A stretch of 64,000 bases of DNA, from NCBI GenBank assembly GCA_005799545.1, contig SYGM01000090.1:1-64000 (forward strand), read 5' to 3'. The notes beneath the pieces are model-generated. The model was given only the letters and a program-made list of their open reading frames with translations, was not told the DNA's origin and did no database searches. Below, piece after piece: positions 55,694-64,000 of this stretch. The position numbers and the translations under genes were made by a program. This stretch comes from Planctomycetia bacterium. Its GTDB lineage: Bacteria > Planctomycetota > UBA1135 > GCA-002686595. Every line of letters begins with the position of its first letter. Within the stretch, counting starts at the first letter, position 1.

Positions 55694-55948
55694 CTACAGG
55701 CCGGAGAGCTCGATGCCCTCGGGCGCCAGCATCACGGGAATGCCCTGACGCACCGGGTAGGCGCACAGGTTGTCCTGACGCACCAGGGCCGCCTCGATCG
55801 CGCCCTCGACCTTGCGGCCGTCGCGATGGCAGAGCTTCCCGGCGGCGATCGCCCGGTTGATGCGCTCCAGCAGGGCGGCATCGGCTTCGCGCACCTTCAT
55901 GCGGTTGACGGGGCAGGCGAGCAGTTCCAGCAGGTCCTTGGCGATCAC
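55694..55948 (-). CDS. Trm112-family protein
   Basis: KDLLELLACPVNRMKV...CAYPVRQGIPVMLAPEGIEL. Confidence 0.75.
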   Translation of the reverse strand: MIAKDLLELLACPVNRMKVREADAALLERINRAIAAGKLCHRDGRKVEGAIEAALVRQDNLCAYPVRQGIPVMLAPEGIELSGL

Positions 55949-56061
55949 GGCGGTCTATGCTGGCAAATCTCCTGTACAAGGCTCAAGCCCCCGCAGACGG
56001 ATCAGCTCAGGATCAGGCCCTGCGCTTGACACCCCGCGCAGGAGGAACGAGGCTCGCAGGC

Positions 56062-57111
56062 ATGTTGAGCCTCACACGGAGCCTCGCACCCTGTCACATG
56101 GCCCTGCTGCTGCTCGCCCCGAGCGCACAGTCGGCCCAGCGGCCGCAACTGCCCGAGGGCAGCGCGGCGGAGCGCGTGCTGGCGACGCTCCCCGACAATC
56201 AGCCTGTGGAACGGCTCGCGGCTCTCGATCCTTCGAAGGCGCAGGCCTGGGCGACATGGCTGCAGGCGCTGGAGAGTGCCCGCACGAGCAGTGCGGCTGC
56301 CGCACACGCCCAATTGTGCGATTTTGCGCTCTCTCAGGGCCGCTATGAGCGCGCCTGGGAGCATCTGGTCGCGGCGCAGGCGCGCCCGGAGCTCATGGCT
56401 GGTCTGCTGCCGCGCTTCCTGCCGGGCGTCGAGAGCCTCGTGCAGCCGCTCTCCGACGGATCGACGCTGCGACCGGCGCTGCCGCCCCGGACCGGTCGCG
56501 GCCTGCCCGGTCGCATCGAGCGGCGGGAGATGCAACTGGAGCGTCTCGCGATCGGTGCGGCGCGAGTCAAGCTCGCCGTGCGTGTGGAATACGAAGGCGT
56601 GATCGTCGAGCTGACGCATCAGGAGGGACCGGCGTGCGTGGTGCATGTGGAGATCCCGCAGGATCCCGACTTTGCGTTCGGGCTGGAGTACCTCGACTGG
56701 TATCCGATCGAAACCCCGGCCGAAACCCCGGCCGGAGCCGCGGTCGGTGACGCAGCGAGCGATCGTGCGCGGCGTGTCGAGCTCGCGCCGGGATCCGATA
56801 CGCGCACGCTCTACGGCCGCTTCGAGACGCGCGCCTTCGATTTCCCCCGCCGTCTGCCGCCGACGAAGCCGCAGCTGCTGCAGCGCGAGGGACTCGCTCT
56901 GGAGCTGCTGCCCGGCGATCCACGGCGCGAGTTCTTCCAGGAACTCGCGGGCGCTCTGGCGCTGCCCCCCTTGAGGGTGGATGCCTGCGTCTTCGAGCGC
57001 GGCGCCGCGCGTCCCGCCGGCATTCACATCGATCTGGCACAACCCGCCGACCAGGCGCGCCGTCTGGCGCTGCTGGCGGAGGCGATCGAGTCCTTCCTTC
57101 TGCAGCCCTGA
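56062..57111 (+). CDS. Hypothetical secreted protein
   Basis: Long ORF with signal-like N-terminus MLSLTRSLAPCHMALLLLAPSAQSAQ, upstream of pepP-like gene; no family recognised. Confidence 0.55.
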   Translation: MLSLTRSLAPCHMALLLLAPSAQSAQRPQLPEGSAAERVLATLPDNQPVERLAALDPSKAQAWATWLQALESARTSSAAAAHAQLCDFALSQGRYERAWEHLVAAQARPELMAGLLPRFLPGVESLVQPLSDGSTLRPALPPRTGRGLPGRIERREMQLERLAIGAARVKLAVRVEYEGVIVELTHQEGPACVVHVEIPQDPDFAFGLEYLDWYPIETPAETPAGAAVGDAASDRARRVELAPGSDTRTLYGRFETRAFDFPRRLPPTKPQLLQREGLALELLPGDPRREFFQELAGALALPPLRVDACVFERGAARPAGIHIDLAQPADQARRLALLAEAIESFLLQP

Positions 57112-57117
57112 TACCCC

Positions 57118-58467
57118 ATGCCCTCTTCCGAGCTCCATCAGCGCAACCGCGCGCGCCTTGCCGAACGCCTCCAGCAGCGCAACGCCGCCGGCATCTTCTT
57201 CACCGCCGCGCACAAGGTCCGCAACTTCGACGCGGAGTTCCGCTTCCGGCCCGACTCCGACTTCTGGTGGCTCACCGGATTTGCCGAGCCGGACTGCGCG
57301 CTGGTGATTCTGCCCGCCCTCGCGGCGGACAAGCCCGGTCGCACGATCCTCTACCTGCGCGACAAGGACCGCGAAAAGGAGATCTGGAGCGGGCGGCGGC
57401 TGGGACTGGCGGCCGCACCGGCTGCGCTGGGTGTCGATGAAGCGCGCAACATCGAACGTCTGTTCGAGGATCTGCCGCAGCTGCTCGTCAACTGCGAGCG
57501 CATCGTCTATCGCACGGGAGTTGAACCCGAGCGTGACCGCCGCATGCTCGAAGTGCTCGCGACATTGCGCGCACGCGCCAAGGGCATGATCGTGCCGCCG
57601 CTGGAGCTGCTCGATGTCAATCCGTTCACGCACGAGCTGCGGCTGTTCAAGACACCGGAGGAACTCGAGGTGATGCGCAAGGCCGCGACGATCACGCGCG
57701 AGGCGCACACGCGCGCCATGCGCGAATGCCGTCCGGGCGTCAATGAGCGCGAGATCGACGCGCTGCTCGACTACACATTCCGTGCGCGCGGGGGCAGCGG
57801 TGCTGCCTACACCAACATCGTCGCGGGCGGCTCCAACGCCTGCATCCTGCACTATGTCGAAAATGACCAGCCGCTGAAGGACGGCGATCTGCTGCTGATC
57901 GACGCGGGCGCGGAATATCAGTGCTACGCCAGCGACGTCACGCGCACATTCCCCGTCAACGGCAGCTTCTCGCCCGAACAGCGTGCGGTTTACGAGGTCG
58001 TGCTGGCGGCGCAGCTGGCGGCGATCGCCGCGGTGCGCCCGGGGGCCAGCTTCGTGTCGGTCCACGAGTGCGCACTGCGCGTGCTGTGCGAGGGCTTCCT
58101 GCGCCTTGGCCTTCTGAGCGGCACGCTCGAGGAGGTGCTCGAAAAGCACAGCTACCGGCGCTTCTACATGCACCGCACCAGCCACTGGCTGGGACTCGAT
58201 GTGCACGACTGCGGCGCCTATGTGGTCGATTCCCGCTCGCGCCTGCTGGAGCCTGGAATGGTGCTGACCATCGAGCCGGGCTGCTACATCGCCGCGGATG
58301 AGGACAGCGTCGAGCCGCCCTGGCGCGGCATCGGCGTGCGTATCGAGGACGATGTGCTCGTGACGGACAAGGGCGGAGAGGTGCTGACCGCAGGCATTCC
58401 CAAGACGGTCTCGGAAATCGAGAGCCTGATGTCGTCACAGCGCTTCACCGCCTCGGCGGCCGGGTAG
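57118..58467 (+). CDS. pepP: Xaa-Pro aminopeptidase (aminopeptidase P) family protein
   Basis: DFWWLTGFAEPDCALVILP, LLIDAGAEYQCYASDVTRTFPVNGSFS, HRTSHWLGLDVHDCGAY, LEPGMVLTIEPGCYI, GIGVRIEDDVLVT. Confidence 0.92.
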   Translation: MPSSELHQRNRARLAERLQQRNAAGIFFTAAHKVRNFDAEFRFRPDSDFWWLTGFAEPDCALVILPALAADKPGRTILYLRDKDREKEIWSGRRLGLAAAPAALGVDEARNIERLFEDLPQLLVNCERIVYRTGVEPERDRRMLEVLATLRARAKGMIVPPLELLDVNPFTHELRLFKTPEELEVMRKAATITREAHTRAMRECRPGVNEREIDALLDYTFRARGGSGAAYTNIVAGGSNACILHYVENDQPLKDGDLLLIDAGAEYQCYASDVTRTFPVNGSFSPEQRAVYEVVLAAQLAAIAAVRPGASFVSVHECALRVLCEGFLRLGLLSGTLEEVLEKHSYRRFYMHRTSHWLGLDVHDCGAYVVDSRSRLLEPGMVLTIEPGCYIAADEDSVEPPWRGIGVRIEDDVLVTDKGGEVLTAGIPKTVSEIESLMSSQRFTASAAG

Positions 58468-58540
58468 CGTACAGGGATACCGGCGCACTCATCGGAAATG
58501 AACGCGGACGGCGGCCGTATCCGCCATACTCGGAGCAACG

Positions 58541-59467
58541 ATGTCGCGCTGGCTGGGAACAGAAGATGAGCTTACCCTCGCGGACGCGGGCCTGGCCCTG
58601 CGCGGAGCCGCCCAGGCGGCCGGTGCGCCGGGCTGGATCTGGCTCGCGGGCCTGTGCTTTCCCTCACTCACCGTGCTGCTGGGATTGAGCTTCGGCGATG
58701 CCTTGCAGATCGAGAGCGAGCAGCTCGATCTGGCCGTCGGCGGCTCGTACGCGCTCGCGCTGCTGCTGAGCCCTCTGCTTCTGTTTCCGCTGCGCCTGCA
58801 GGCCGGCTTGGCGCTGCTGATGCAGCCGGCGCGCCTGCGCGAGCTCGGGCAACCGGCCGATCCCGCAGCGCCGGTGCGGCACACACCCCAGCTGCGCGCC
58901 TGCTGGAACGCCAGCCGCGGACTGCTCGGCACCAGCCTCGCACTGTGGCTGCGCGTCGTGCTGACGCTGCTGGTGGGACTCGCGCTGGTGATCGTGCCGC
59001 CCTGGTTCTTCCTCAAGGGCACGGGACTGGATCCGCACAGCTACGAGTTCTACGGGCTGTTGACGCCCTTCTTCGCGCTCGGCGCGCTGTACCAGCTGAC
59101 GATCGCCATGCTGTTCCAGCTGGCCTTGCAGAGCCTGGTGCGCCACCGCCGCGGCGCGGCATCGGCACTCCTGCATGCCTGGCGGATTGCCTCTCACCGG
59201 CCGTGGGCCACGTTTCGCGCGGCGCTGGTCGACCTGGTGCTGACACTGGGTGTGCTGGTCCTGACCTACGCGGTGACGATCACACTGGTGGTTTCGATCG
59301 TCGGCATTCTGGCGATACCCTTTGCGCTGGTGGCGCTGGCGGGCATGGAAGGCGTGGCGCGCGCGGGTTACTGGGCGCGCATGTACATCGCCCTGGGCGG
59401 CCTCCCGGAACCGACGCTTGCGGAGCAAGGGTCGCCGGTTTCACCGCTGCGCGAGCACGCCGGGTGA
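58541..59467 (+). CDS. Polytopic membrane protein of unknown function
   Basis: Several hydrophobic segments, start ATG at 58541, ends before the tRNA-Lys pair. Confidence 0.65.
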   Translation: MSRWLGTEDELTLADAGLALRGAAQAAGAPGWIWLAGLCFPSLTVLLGLSFGDALQIESEQLDLAVGGSYALALLLSPLLLFPLRLQAGLALLMQPARLRELGQPADPAAPVRHTPQLRACWNASRGLLGTSLALWLRVVLTLLVGLALVIVPPWFFLKGTGLDPHSYEFYGLLTPFFALGALYQLTIAMLFQLALQSLVRHRRGAASALLHAWRIASHRPWATFRAALVDLVLTLGVLVLTYAVTITLVVSIVGILAIPFALVALAGMEGVARAGYWARMYIALGGLPEPTLAEQGSPVSPLREHAG

Positions 59468-59474
59468 GAAGAGT

Positions 59475-59550
59475 TGGTGCCCACGCAAGGGCTCGAACCT
59501 TGGACCTGATGATTAAGAGTCACCTGCTCTACCAACTGAGCTACGTGGGC
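59475..59550 (-). tRNA. tRNA-Lys (anticodon CUU), CCA encoded
   Basis: Reverse strand GCCCACGTAGCTCAGTTGGTAGAGC...GGTGA-CTCTTAA-TCATC...GGTTCGAGCC...CGTGGGC-A-CCA. Confidence 0.95.
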
Positions 59551-59612
59551 ACCCAGTGAGTCAGGGGCGAAGGTTATAGCCGCGGAAACCGGCCGTTGCA
59601 AGACCTGAGGAA

Positions 59613-59688
<76 letters not shown>

Positions 59689-59754
59689 ATTCCCGATCGT
59701 TCGAGGGTGAACAGAATAGCGACTGGAACCGGCCGAGGGAACCCCGGAAACGGC

Positions 59755-60315
59755 CTAGACTTCCATGATCTCGGCCGTCTTGCGCTCGAGCAGGCCCGTG
59801 ACCTTGTCCTCGTACTCCTTGAGGGCCTTCTGGATCTCGTCCTGGGCGCGCTTGTGATCGTCTTCGGTAAGGGTGCCGCCCTTGTGGGCCGACTCGGCCA
59901 CCTTGTTCTGGTCGCGGCGCACGTTGCGCATGGCCACGCGGGTCTCCTCCGCGATCTCCTTGACCTTGGCGGCGTACTTCTTGCGCTGGTCCTGGCTCAG
60001 GGCCGGCATGGTCAGCCGCAGCAGCTTGCCGTCGTTCTGGGGCGTGATGCCCAGATCGCTCTTGAGGATCGCCCGCTCCAGTTCCTTGAGGATCGAAGCA
60101 TCGAAGGGCTTGATCACGATCTGGCGCGGCTCCGGCACGGTGATGGAAGCCATCTGCGAGATCGGCGTCGGCGTGCCGTAGTAATCGACGCGGATGCCGT
60201 CCACCAGCGCGGCGCTCGCGCGCGATGTGCGCACGGACTTCAGCACTTCCTGCAGGTGGTGCAGGGCCTTTTCGAGCTTGTCACGCGTGTCCTTGACGAT
60301 TGCCTGGGTGCTCAT
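59755..60315 (-). CDS. frr: Ribosome recycling factor
   Basis: [52 protein letters not shown]-type ending [19 protein letters not shown] stop. Confidence 0.97.
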   Translation of the reverse strand: MSTQAIVKDTRDKLEKALHHLQEVLKSVRTSRASAALVDGIRVDYYGTPTPISQMASITVPEPRQIVIKPFDASILKELERAILKSDLGITPQNDGKLLRLTMPALSQDQRKKYAAKVKEIAEETRVAMRNVRRDQNKVAESAHKGGTLTEDDHKRAQDEIQKALKEYEDKVTGLLERKTAEIMEV

Positions 60316-61034
60316 GTGGCGCTCCGGATTCTGGTACCGAGGGTCTCGCCGCGGATCACGCGCTCAAGATTGCCCTCTTCGAACATGTTGAAGACGATGA
60401 CAGGCAGCGAGTTTTCCATGCACATGGTGATGGCGGTGCCATCCATGACGCTCAAGCCCTGCTGCAGAACCTGCATGTAGTCGAGTTCTTCGTAGCGCGA
60501 GGCGCTCTTGTCCTTCGTGGGATCGGCGGTGTATACGCCGTCGACCTTGGTGGCCTTGAGCAGCACCTCGCAGTTGAGCTCCGTGGCGCGCAGTGCGGCG
60601 GCCGTGTCGGTCGTGAAGAAGGGATTGCCCGTGCCCGCCGCGAGAATCACGACGCGGCCGTGCGAGAGGTGCGTCAGCGCCTTGCGGCGCACGAAGGGCT
60701 CGGCGACCTGACGGATCTCGATGGCGGTCTGCACGCGCGTCTCGAGCCCTTCCTGCTCCAGCGCATCCTGCAGCGCCAGGGCATTGATCACCGTGCCGAG
60801 CATGCCCATGTAGTCGGCGCTCGCACGCGGTGCGCCGAGCTTGGAGAACTGCGCGCCGCGCAGGATGTTGCCGCCCCCCACCACGATCGCAAGCTCAACG
60901 CCCATGCGCGCCACGCGCGCGACCTGCCGCGCGATCTTCTGCACTGCTTCCGGATCGATGCCGTGCCCCTTGGTGGGATCACCGAGGGCCTCGCCGGAGA
61001 GCTTGAGCAGGACGCGCTGGTAGGGTTTCGACAT
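60312..61034 (-). CDS. pyrH: UMP kinase
   Basis: [66 protein letters not shown]. Confidence 0.97.
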   Translation of the reverse strand: MSKPYQRVLLKLSGEALGDPTKGHGIDPEAVQKIARQVARVARMGVELAIVVGGGNILRGAQFSKLGAPRASADYMGMLGTVINALALQDALEQEGLETRVQTAIEIRQVAEPFVRRKALTHLSHGRVVILAAGTGNPFFTTDTAAALRATELNCEVLLKATKVDGVYTADPTKDKSASRYEELDYMQVLQQGLSVMDGTAITMCMENSLPVIVFNMFEEGNLERVIRGETLGTRIRSAT

Positions 61035-61073
61035 GGGGGCGTGGAGGTGGACTCGTCCGGGCCGCAAAAGGCT

Positions 61074-61111
61074 CCGGCGCCGTCCCCCCAAGGATAGGGA
61101 AACGGCGCCGG
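61074..61111 (-). terminator. Perfect 10-bp stem hairpin between tsf and pyrH
   Basis: CCGGCGCCGT-N18-ACGGCGCCGG followed on the minus strand by AGCCTTTTG. Confidence 0.5.
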
Positions 61112-61151
61112 GATTCCAGCATCCGGGCCCCCAAGGGGGGGCGCAGAGGAC

Positions 61152-61997
61152 TCACTTGCCGATCTGGAAGCGGGCGAAGCCCTCGATCAGCGAGCCCTTG
61201 CCCAGTTCGGCGTCGAGCACGGTCTGGACCTTCTTGGAGTCGTCCTTGAACCAGTTCTGCTCCGGCAGGACGGACATCGCGTAGAAGGAGTTGAGCTTGC
61301 CGGAGATGATCTTCTCCTGGATTTCCGCAGGCTTGCTCTTGACCTCGTCCAGGTAGATCGCGCGCTCGCGCTCGACCTCGGAGGCGGGCACTTCCTCACG
61401 CTTCAGCGCGCTGGGGTTGGCGAACACGACGTGCATCGCCAGATCCTTCAGCGCCGCGACGGCTCGTGCTTCGTCCGCGCCGGTCTTGACCGACACGATC
61501 GCGCCCTTCTTGCCGTCGTGGTGCACGTAGAAGCCCACGTACCCGCCCGCGTTGCGGAAGGCCGAGACCTTGCCGATGGAGATATTCTCACCGATCTTGC
61601 CGACCATCAGCTTGATCGACTCGTCCAACGTCGAGCCGCCGTAGCTCATCGCGCCCAGCTGGCCTGCATCGCTGCAGTTGCCGTCCGCCGCGAGCTTGGC
61701 CGCGCCGTTGAGCAGGCCTTCGAAGTCGGCCGTGCGGGCCACGAAGTCCGTCTCGCAGGTCAGCGCGACGAGCGCGCCGCCCTTGGAACCGGGCAGGATG
61801 CAGGCCGCGATGCGGCCCTCACCCATCTCGCGACCGGCCTTCTTCTCGGCGGTCTTGAGGCCCGACTTGCGCAGCCAGTCCACGGCGCCTTCCATGGTGC
61901 CGGCGCTGGCGGCCAGCGCCTTCTTGCATTCCATCAGGCCGGCGCCGGTGCGCTCGCGCAGCTCGCCGACCATTTTTGAAGTGATTTCGACGCTCAT
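61152..61997 (-). CDS. tsf: Translation elongation factor Ts
   Basis: VGELRERTGAGLMECKKALAASAGTMEGAVDWLRKSG, LTCETDFVARTADFE. Confidence 0.97.
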   Translation of the reverse strand: MSVEITSKMVGELRERTGAGLMECKKALAASAGTMEGAVDWLRKSGLKTAEKKAGREMGEGRIAACILPGSKGGALVALTCETDFVARTADFEGLLNGAAKLAADGNCSDAGQLGAMSYGGSTLDESIKLMVGKIGENISIGKVSAFRNAGGYVGFYVHHDGKKGAIVSVKTGADEARAVAALKDLAMHVVFANPSALKREEVPASEVERERAIYLDEVKSKPAEIQEKIISGKLNSFYAMSVLPEQNWFKDDSKKVQTVLDAELGKGSLIEGFARFQIGK

Positions 61998-62003
61998 GGT
62001 GAA

Positions 62004-62876
62004 TCAGGCCTCCTCGGTCTTGGGAGCAGTGCGTCCGCCGCCGCCGCCGTCGTTCCGGCGACCGCGGGCATAGCGGCCACCCATGCCGTCGGGCATGCGG
62101 TTCTTGCCCGTGGGGCGCGGCTCATCGCCGCTGGGACGCGCATCGCCCTCGTGCTTCTCGGCGACGCCCATCGTGGCCATGCGCTCGCGGTGGTTGGCAG
62201 CGCCTTCCTCCACGGCCTTGACCAGCGTCTCGACGATCAGGCGCACGCTCTTGAGCGCGTCGTCGTTGCCCGGGATCACGATGTCGATGCCGGTCGGATC
62301 GCAGTCGGTGTCCAGCACGCCGATCACGACCAGACCCATGCGGTTGGCTTCGCGGACGGCATTGGCTTCGCGGGCGGGGTCGATCACGACCATCGCGCCG
62401 GGGATCGAGCCCATCTCGCGGATGCCGCCGAGGTTGCGCACGATCTTGCGCTTCTCGCGGCGCAGGCTCGAGAGCATCTTCTTGGAGTACTGAGCGGCGA
62501 CCGTGGCGTCTTCCTCGGTCTTCTCCAGATCTTCAAGGCGCTTGAGACGCGAGCGGATGACCGAGAAGTTGGTCAGCGTGCCGCCGATCCAGCGCTCGGT
62601 GACGATCGGCATACCCGTGCGCTGGCCGGCGTCCTGAACGACGCCCTTGACCTGGCGCTTGGTTCCGACCCACATGATCGCGGAGCCTTCGGCCGCCATG
62701 TGGTAGAGCAGATTGCGGGCGCGGAGCATGCCCTTGAGCGTCTCGCGCAGATCGATGATGTGGATCAGGTTGCGGCGGCCGTGGATGTACGGCGCCATCT
62801 TCGGGTTCCAGCGGGAAACGCGGCAGCCGAAGTGCACACCGGCGTCGATCAGCTCTTGAATGTTGATGTCTTGCAT
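62004..62876 (-). CDS. rpsB: 30S ribosomal protein S2
   Basis: IQELIDAGVHFGCRVSRWNPKMAPYIHGRRNLIHIIDL, ERWIGGTLTNFSVIRSRLKRLEDLE; start at MQDIN (62876). Confidence 0.97.
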   Translation of the reverse strand: MQDINIQELIDAGVHFGCRVSRWNPKMAPYIHGRRNLIHIIDLRETLKGMLRARNLLYHMAAEGSAIMWVGTKRQVKGVVQDAGQRTGMPIVTERWIGGTLTNFSVIRSRLKRLEDLEKTEEDATVAAQYSKKMLSSLRREKRKIVRNLGGIREMGSIPGAMVVIDPAREANAVREANRMGLVVIGVLDTDCDPTGIDIVIPGNDDALKSVRLIVETLVKAVEEGAANHRERMATMGVAEKHEGDARPSGDEPRPTGKNRMPDGMGGRYARGRRNDGGGGGRTAPKTEEA

Positions 62877-63257
62877 GGATTCTCGTGGCGAAGGGCTCCC
62901 CTTTGGAAAGCCTCCTTGGATCGCGCCCACGCGCGCGGCAGGTATCGGGTTGTCGCCCTCCGGCCGGACATCGGCAGAAGGGGTCCGGGCGCCAGTCCCC
63001 GCGCCGAGAGAACGCCCGGCACACCAGAGCTGGTGCTCGCTCGCTCGACCGCTGCCGAAGAGGGGGGCAATCCTTTCCACGGCCCTCTGGTCGACATCCA
63101 GGAGGCCCGGCCCTGCTTTCCCACCGCGGGAAATAAGGGCCCAAGAGTGTAGCGAGCCCTGCCGCAGGGTCAACCGCAGAAGCTCCGGCCGCCCCGAAAG
63201 CGACTTCCTGTGGGGTATACTGCCTTGGGCTGGGAGTCCGCTCCTGCCCGCCCCCGC

Positions 63258-64000
63258 ATGCACGAGCGCGCCAAGTTCCGGATTCTGGTGCTGGACCACC
63301 GCCAAAGCGGCTGGGAAGGGCGGCTGGCCATCGCTCCGGACGGAGCCTTCGAATGGCAGCACTCGCGCAGCCTGCGCGACAGCCAGCGTCTGCTCGCCGC
63401 CGGCGGCCACGATCTGGTGCTGCTCGATCCGCTGGTCGAAGGCGGCAACAGCGAGATCGAGCTGGTGGGCCTCGACGAGCAGTCGCCGCTGCTTCTGTAC
63501 ATCTGCGCCGAGGGCGAAGCCCGCGCCGAGGCACTCTCGCGCCTCGCCTACCGGCGTCGAGAATTCGATCTCGCGACGCGCGCCGCCAGTCCGGAGGAAC
63601 TGGCCTGGCGCATGGAGTCCCTGCTCGCGCGTTCGATCGCGCTGGAGCAGGTTGAAGGTCTGCGCCACCGTGCGCTGCACGACGAGCGCACGGGCCTGCT
63701 GCGCGCAGGAGCTTTCGATGAGCGCCTGCACGAGCACTTCTCCGCCAGCCGACGGCACCAGCTGCCGCTGTGCCTGCTGCTGATCGATCTCGACCGATTC
63801 GGGTTGATCAACAAGCAGCTCGATCACACACAGGGCGACCTCGCACTCGCGCGCGCCGCCGATGCGATCCGCTCGCAGCTGCGCGCCGAGGATGTCGCCG
63901 GCCGGCTGGGCGGAGATGAATTCGGCGTGCTGCTGCCGTACACGACGCCGGCCCAGGGCGCACGCGTCGTGGTGCGCCTGCTGGAGGCGCTGCGCGCGCT
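63258..64000 (+). CDS. GGDEF-domain protein (putative diguanylate cyclase), truncated by the window end
   Basis: Open frame from ATG 63258 to window end; LHDERTGLLRAGAFDERL, LLLIDLDRFGLINKQLDHTQGDLAL, VAGRLGGDEFGVLL. Confidence 0.9.
   Translation, partial: MHERAKFRILVLDHRQSGWEGRLAIAPDGAFEWQHSRSLRDSQRLLAAGGHDLVLLDPLVEGGNSEIELVGLDEQSPLLLYICAEGEARAEALSRLAYRRREFDLATRAASPEELAWRMESLLARSIALEQVEGLRHRALHDERTGLLRAGAFDERLHEHFSASRRHQLPLCLLLIDLDRFGLINKQLDHTQGDLALARAADAIRSQLRAEDVAGRLGGDEFGVLLPYTTPAQGARVVVRLLEALRA

Noticed and set aside
56002-58206. 734-aa minus-strand ORF
   Set aside because: Antisense to the hypothetical gene at 56062 and the pepP-like gene at 57118, whose translations have clear family motifs; shadow ORF.
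62877-63827. N-terminal extension of the 607-aa rpsB ORF
   Set aside because: S2 homology begins at MQDINIQ (62876); the extension is upstream and antisense to the GGDEF gene.

Overview
High-GC bacterial chromosome window, densely coding. DUF1549/DUF1553, DUF1501, sulfatase, HEAT and parallel beta-helix proteins suggest a Planctomycetota-like organism (inference). Core genes: mdh (partial), miaB, an ABC-2 transporter set, a queD-like gene, pruA, nadA, xseA, pabB/pabC-like genes, a xerC/D-like recombinase, pepP-like peptidase, tRNA-Glu(UUC), two tandem tRNA-Lys (CUU, UUU), and frr-pyrH-tsf-rpsB. The points most worth a second look are: (1) a roughly 155-aa, strictly C-terminal, six-cysteine module ending in W or WP, carried by five predicted secreted proteins with different N-terminal domains, four of them in tandem at 28.7-34.6 kb; (2) homologues of the ebo metabolite-traffic genes (eboA, a TatD-type eboB, and a distant eboE), with eboA/eboB inside a tightly overlapping operon that also encodes a coiled-coil lipoprotein, a terpenoid-cyclase-fold protein, a sulfatase-like enzyme and a MORN/YwqK protein; (3) two in-frame TAG codons 2.4 kb apart that interrupt otherwise intact genes, a tyrosine recombinase and a sodium:solute symporter; (4) a bacterial deoxyhypusine synthase-family protein that keeps the catalytic-lysine context. 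No CRISPR array, insertion sequence or prophage was seen. All calls come from reading the sequence and supplied translations; no database searches were run.
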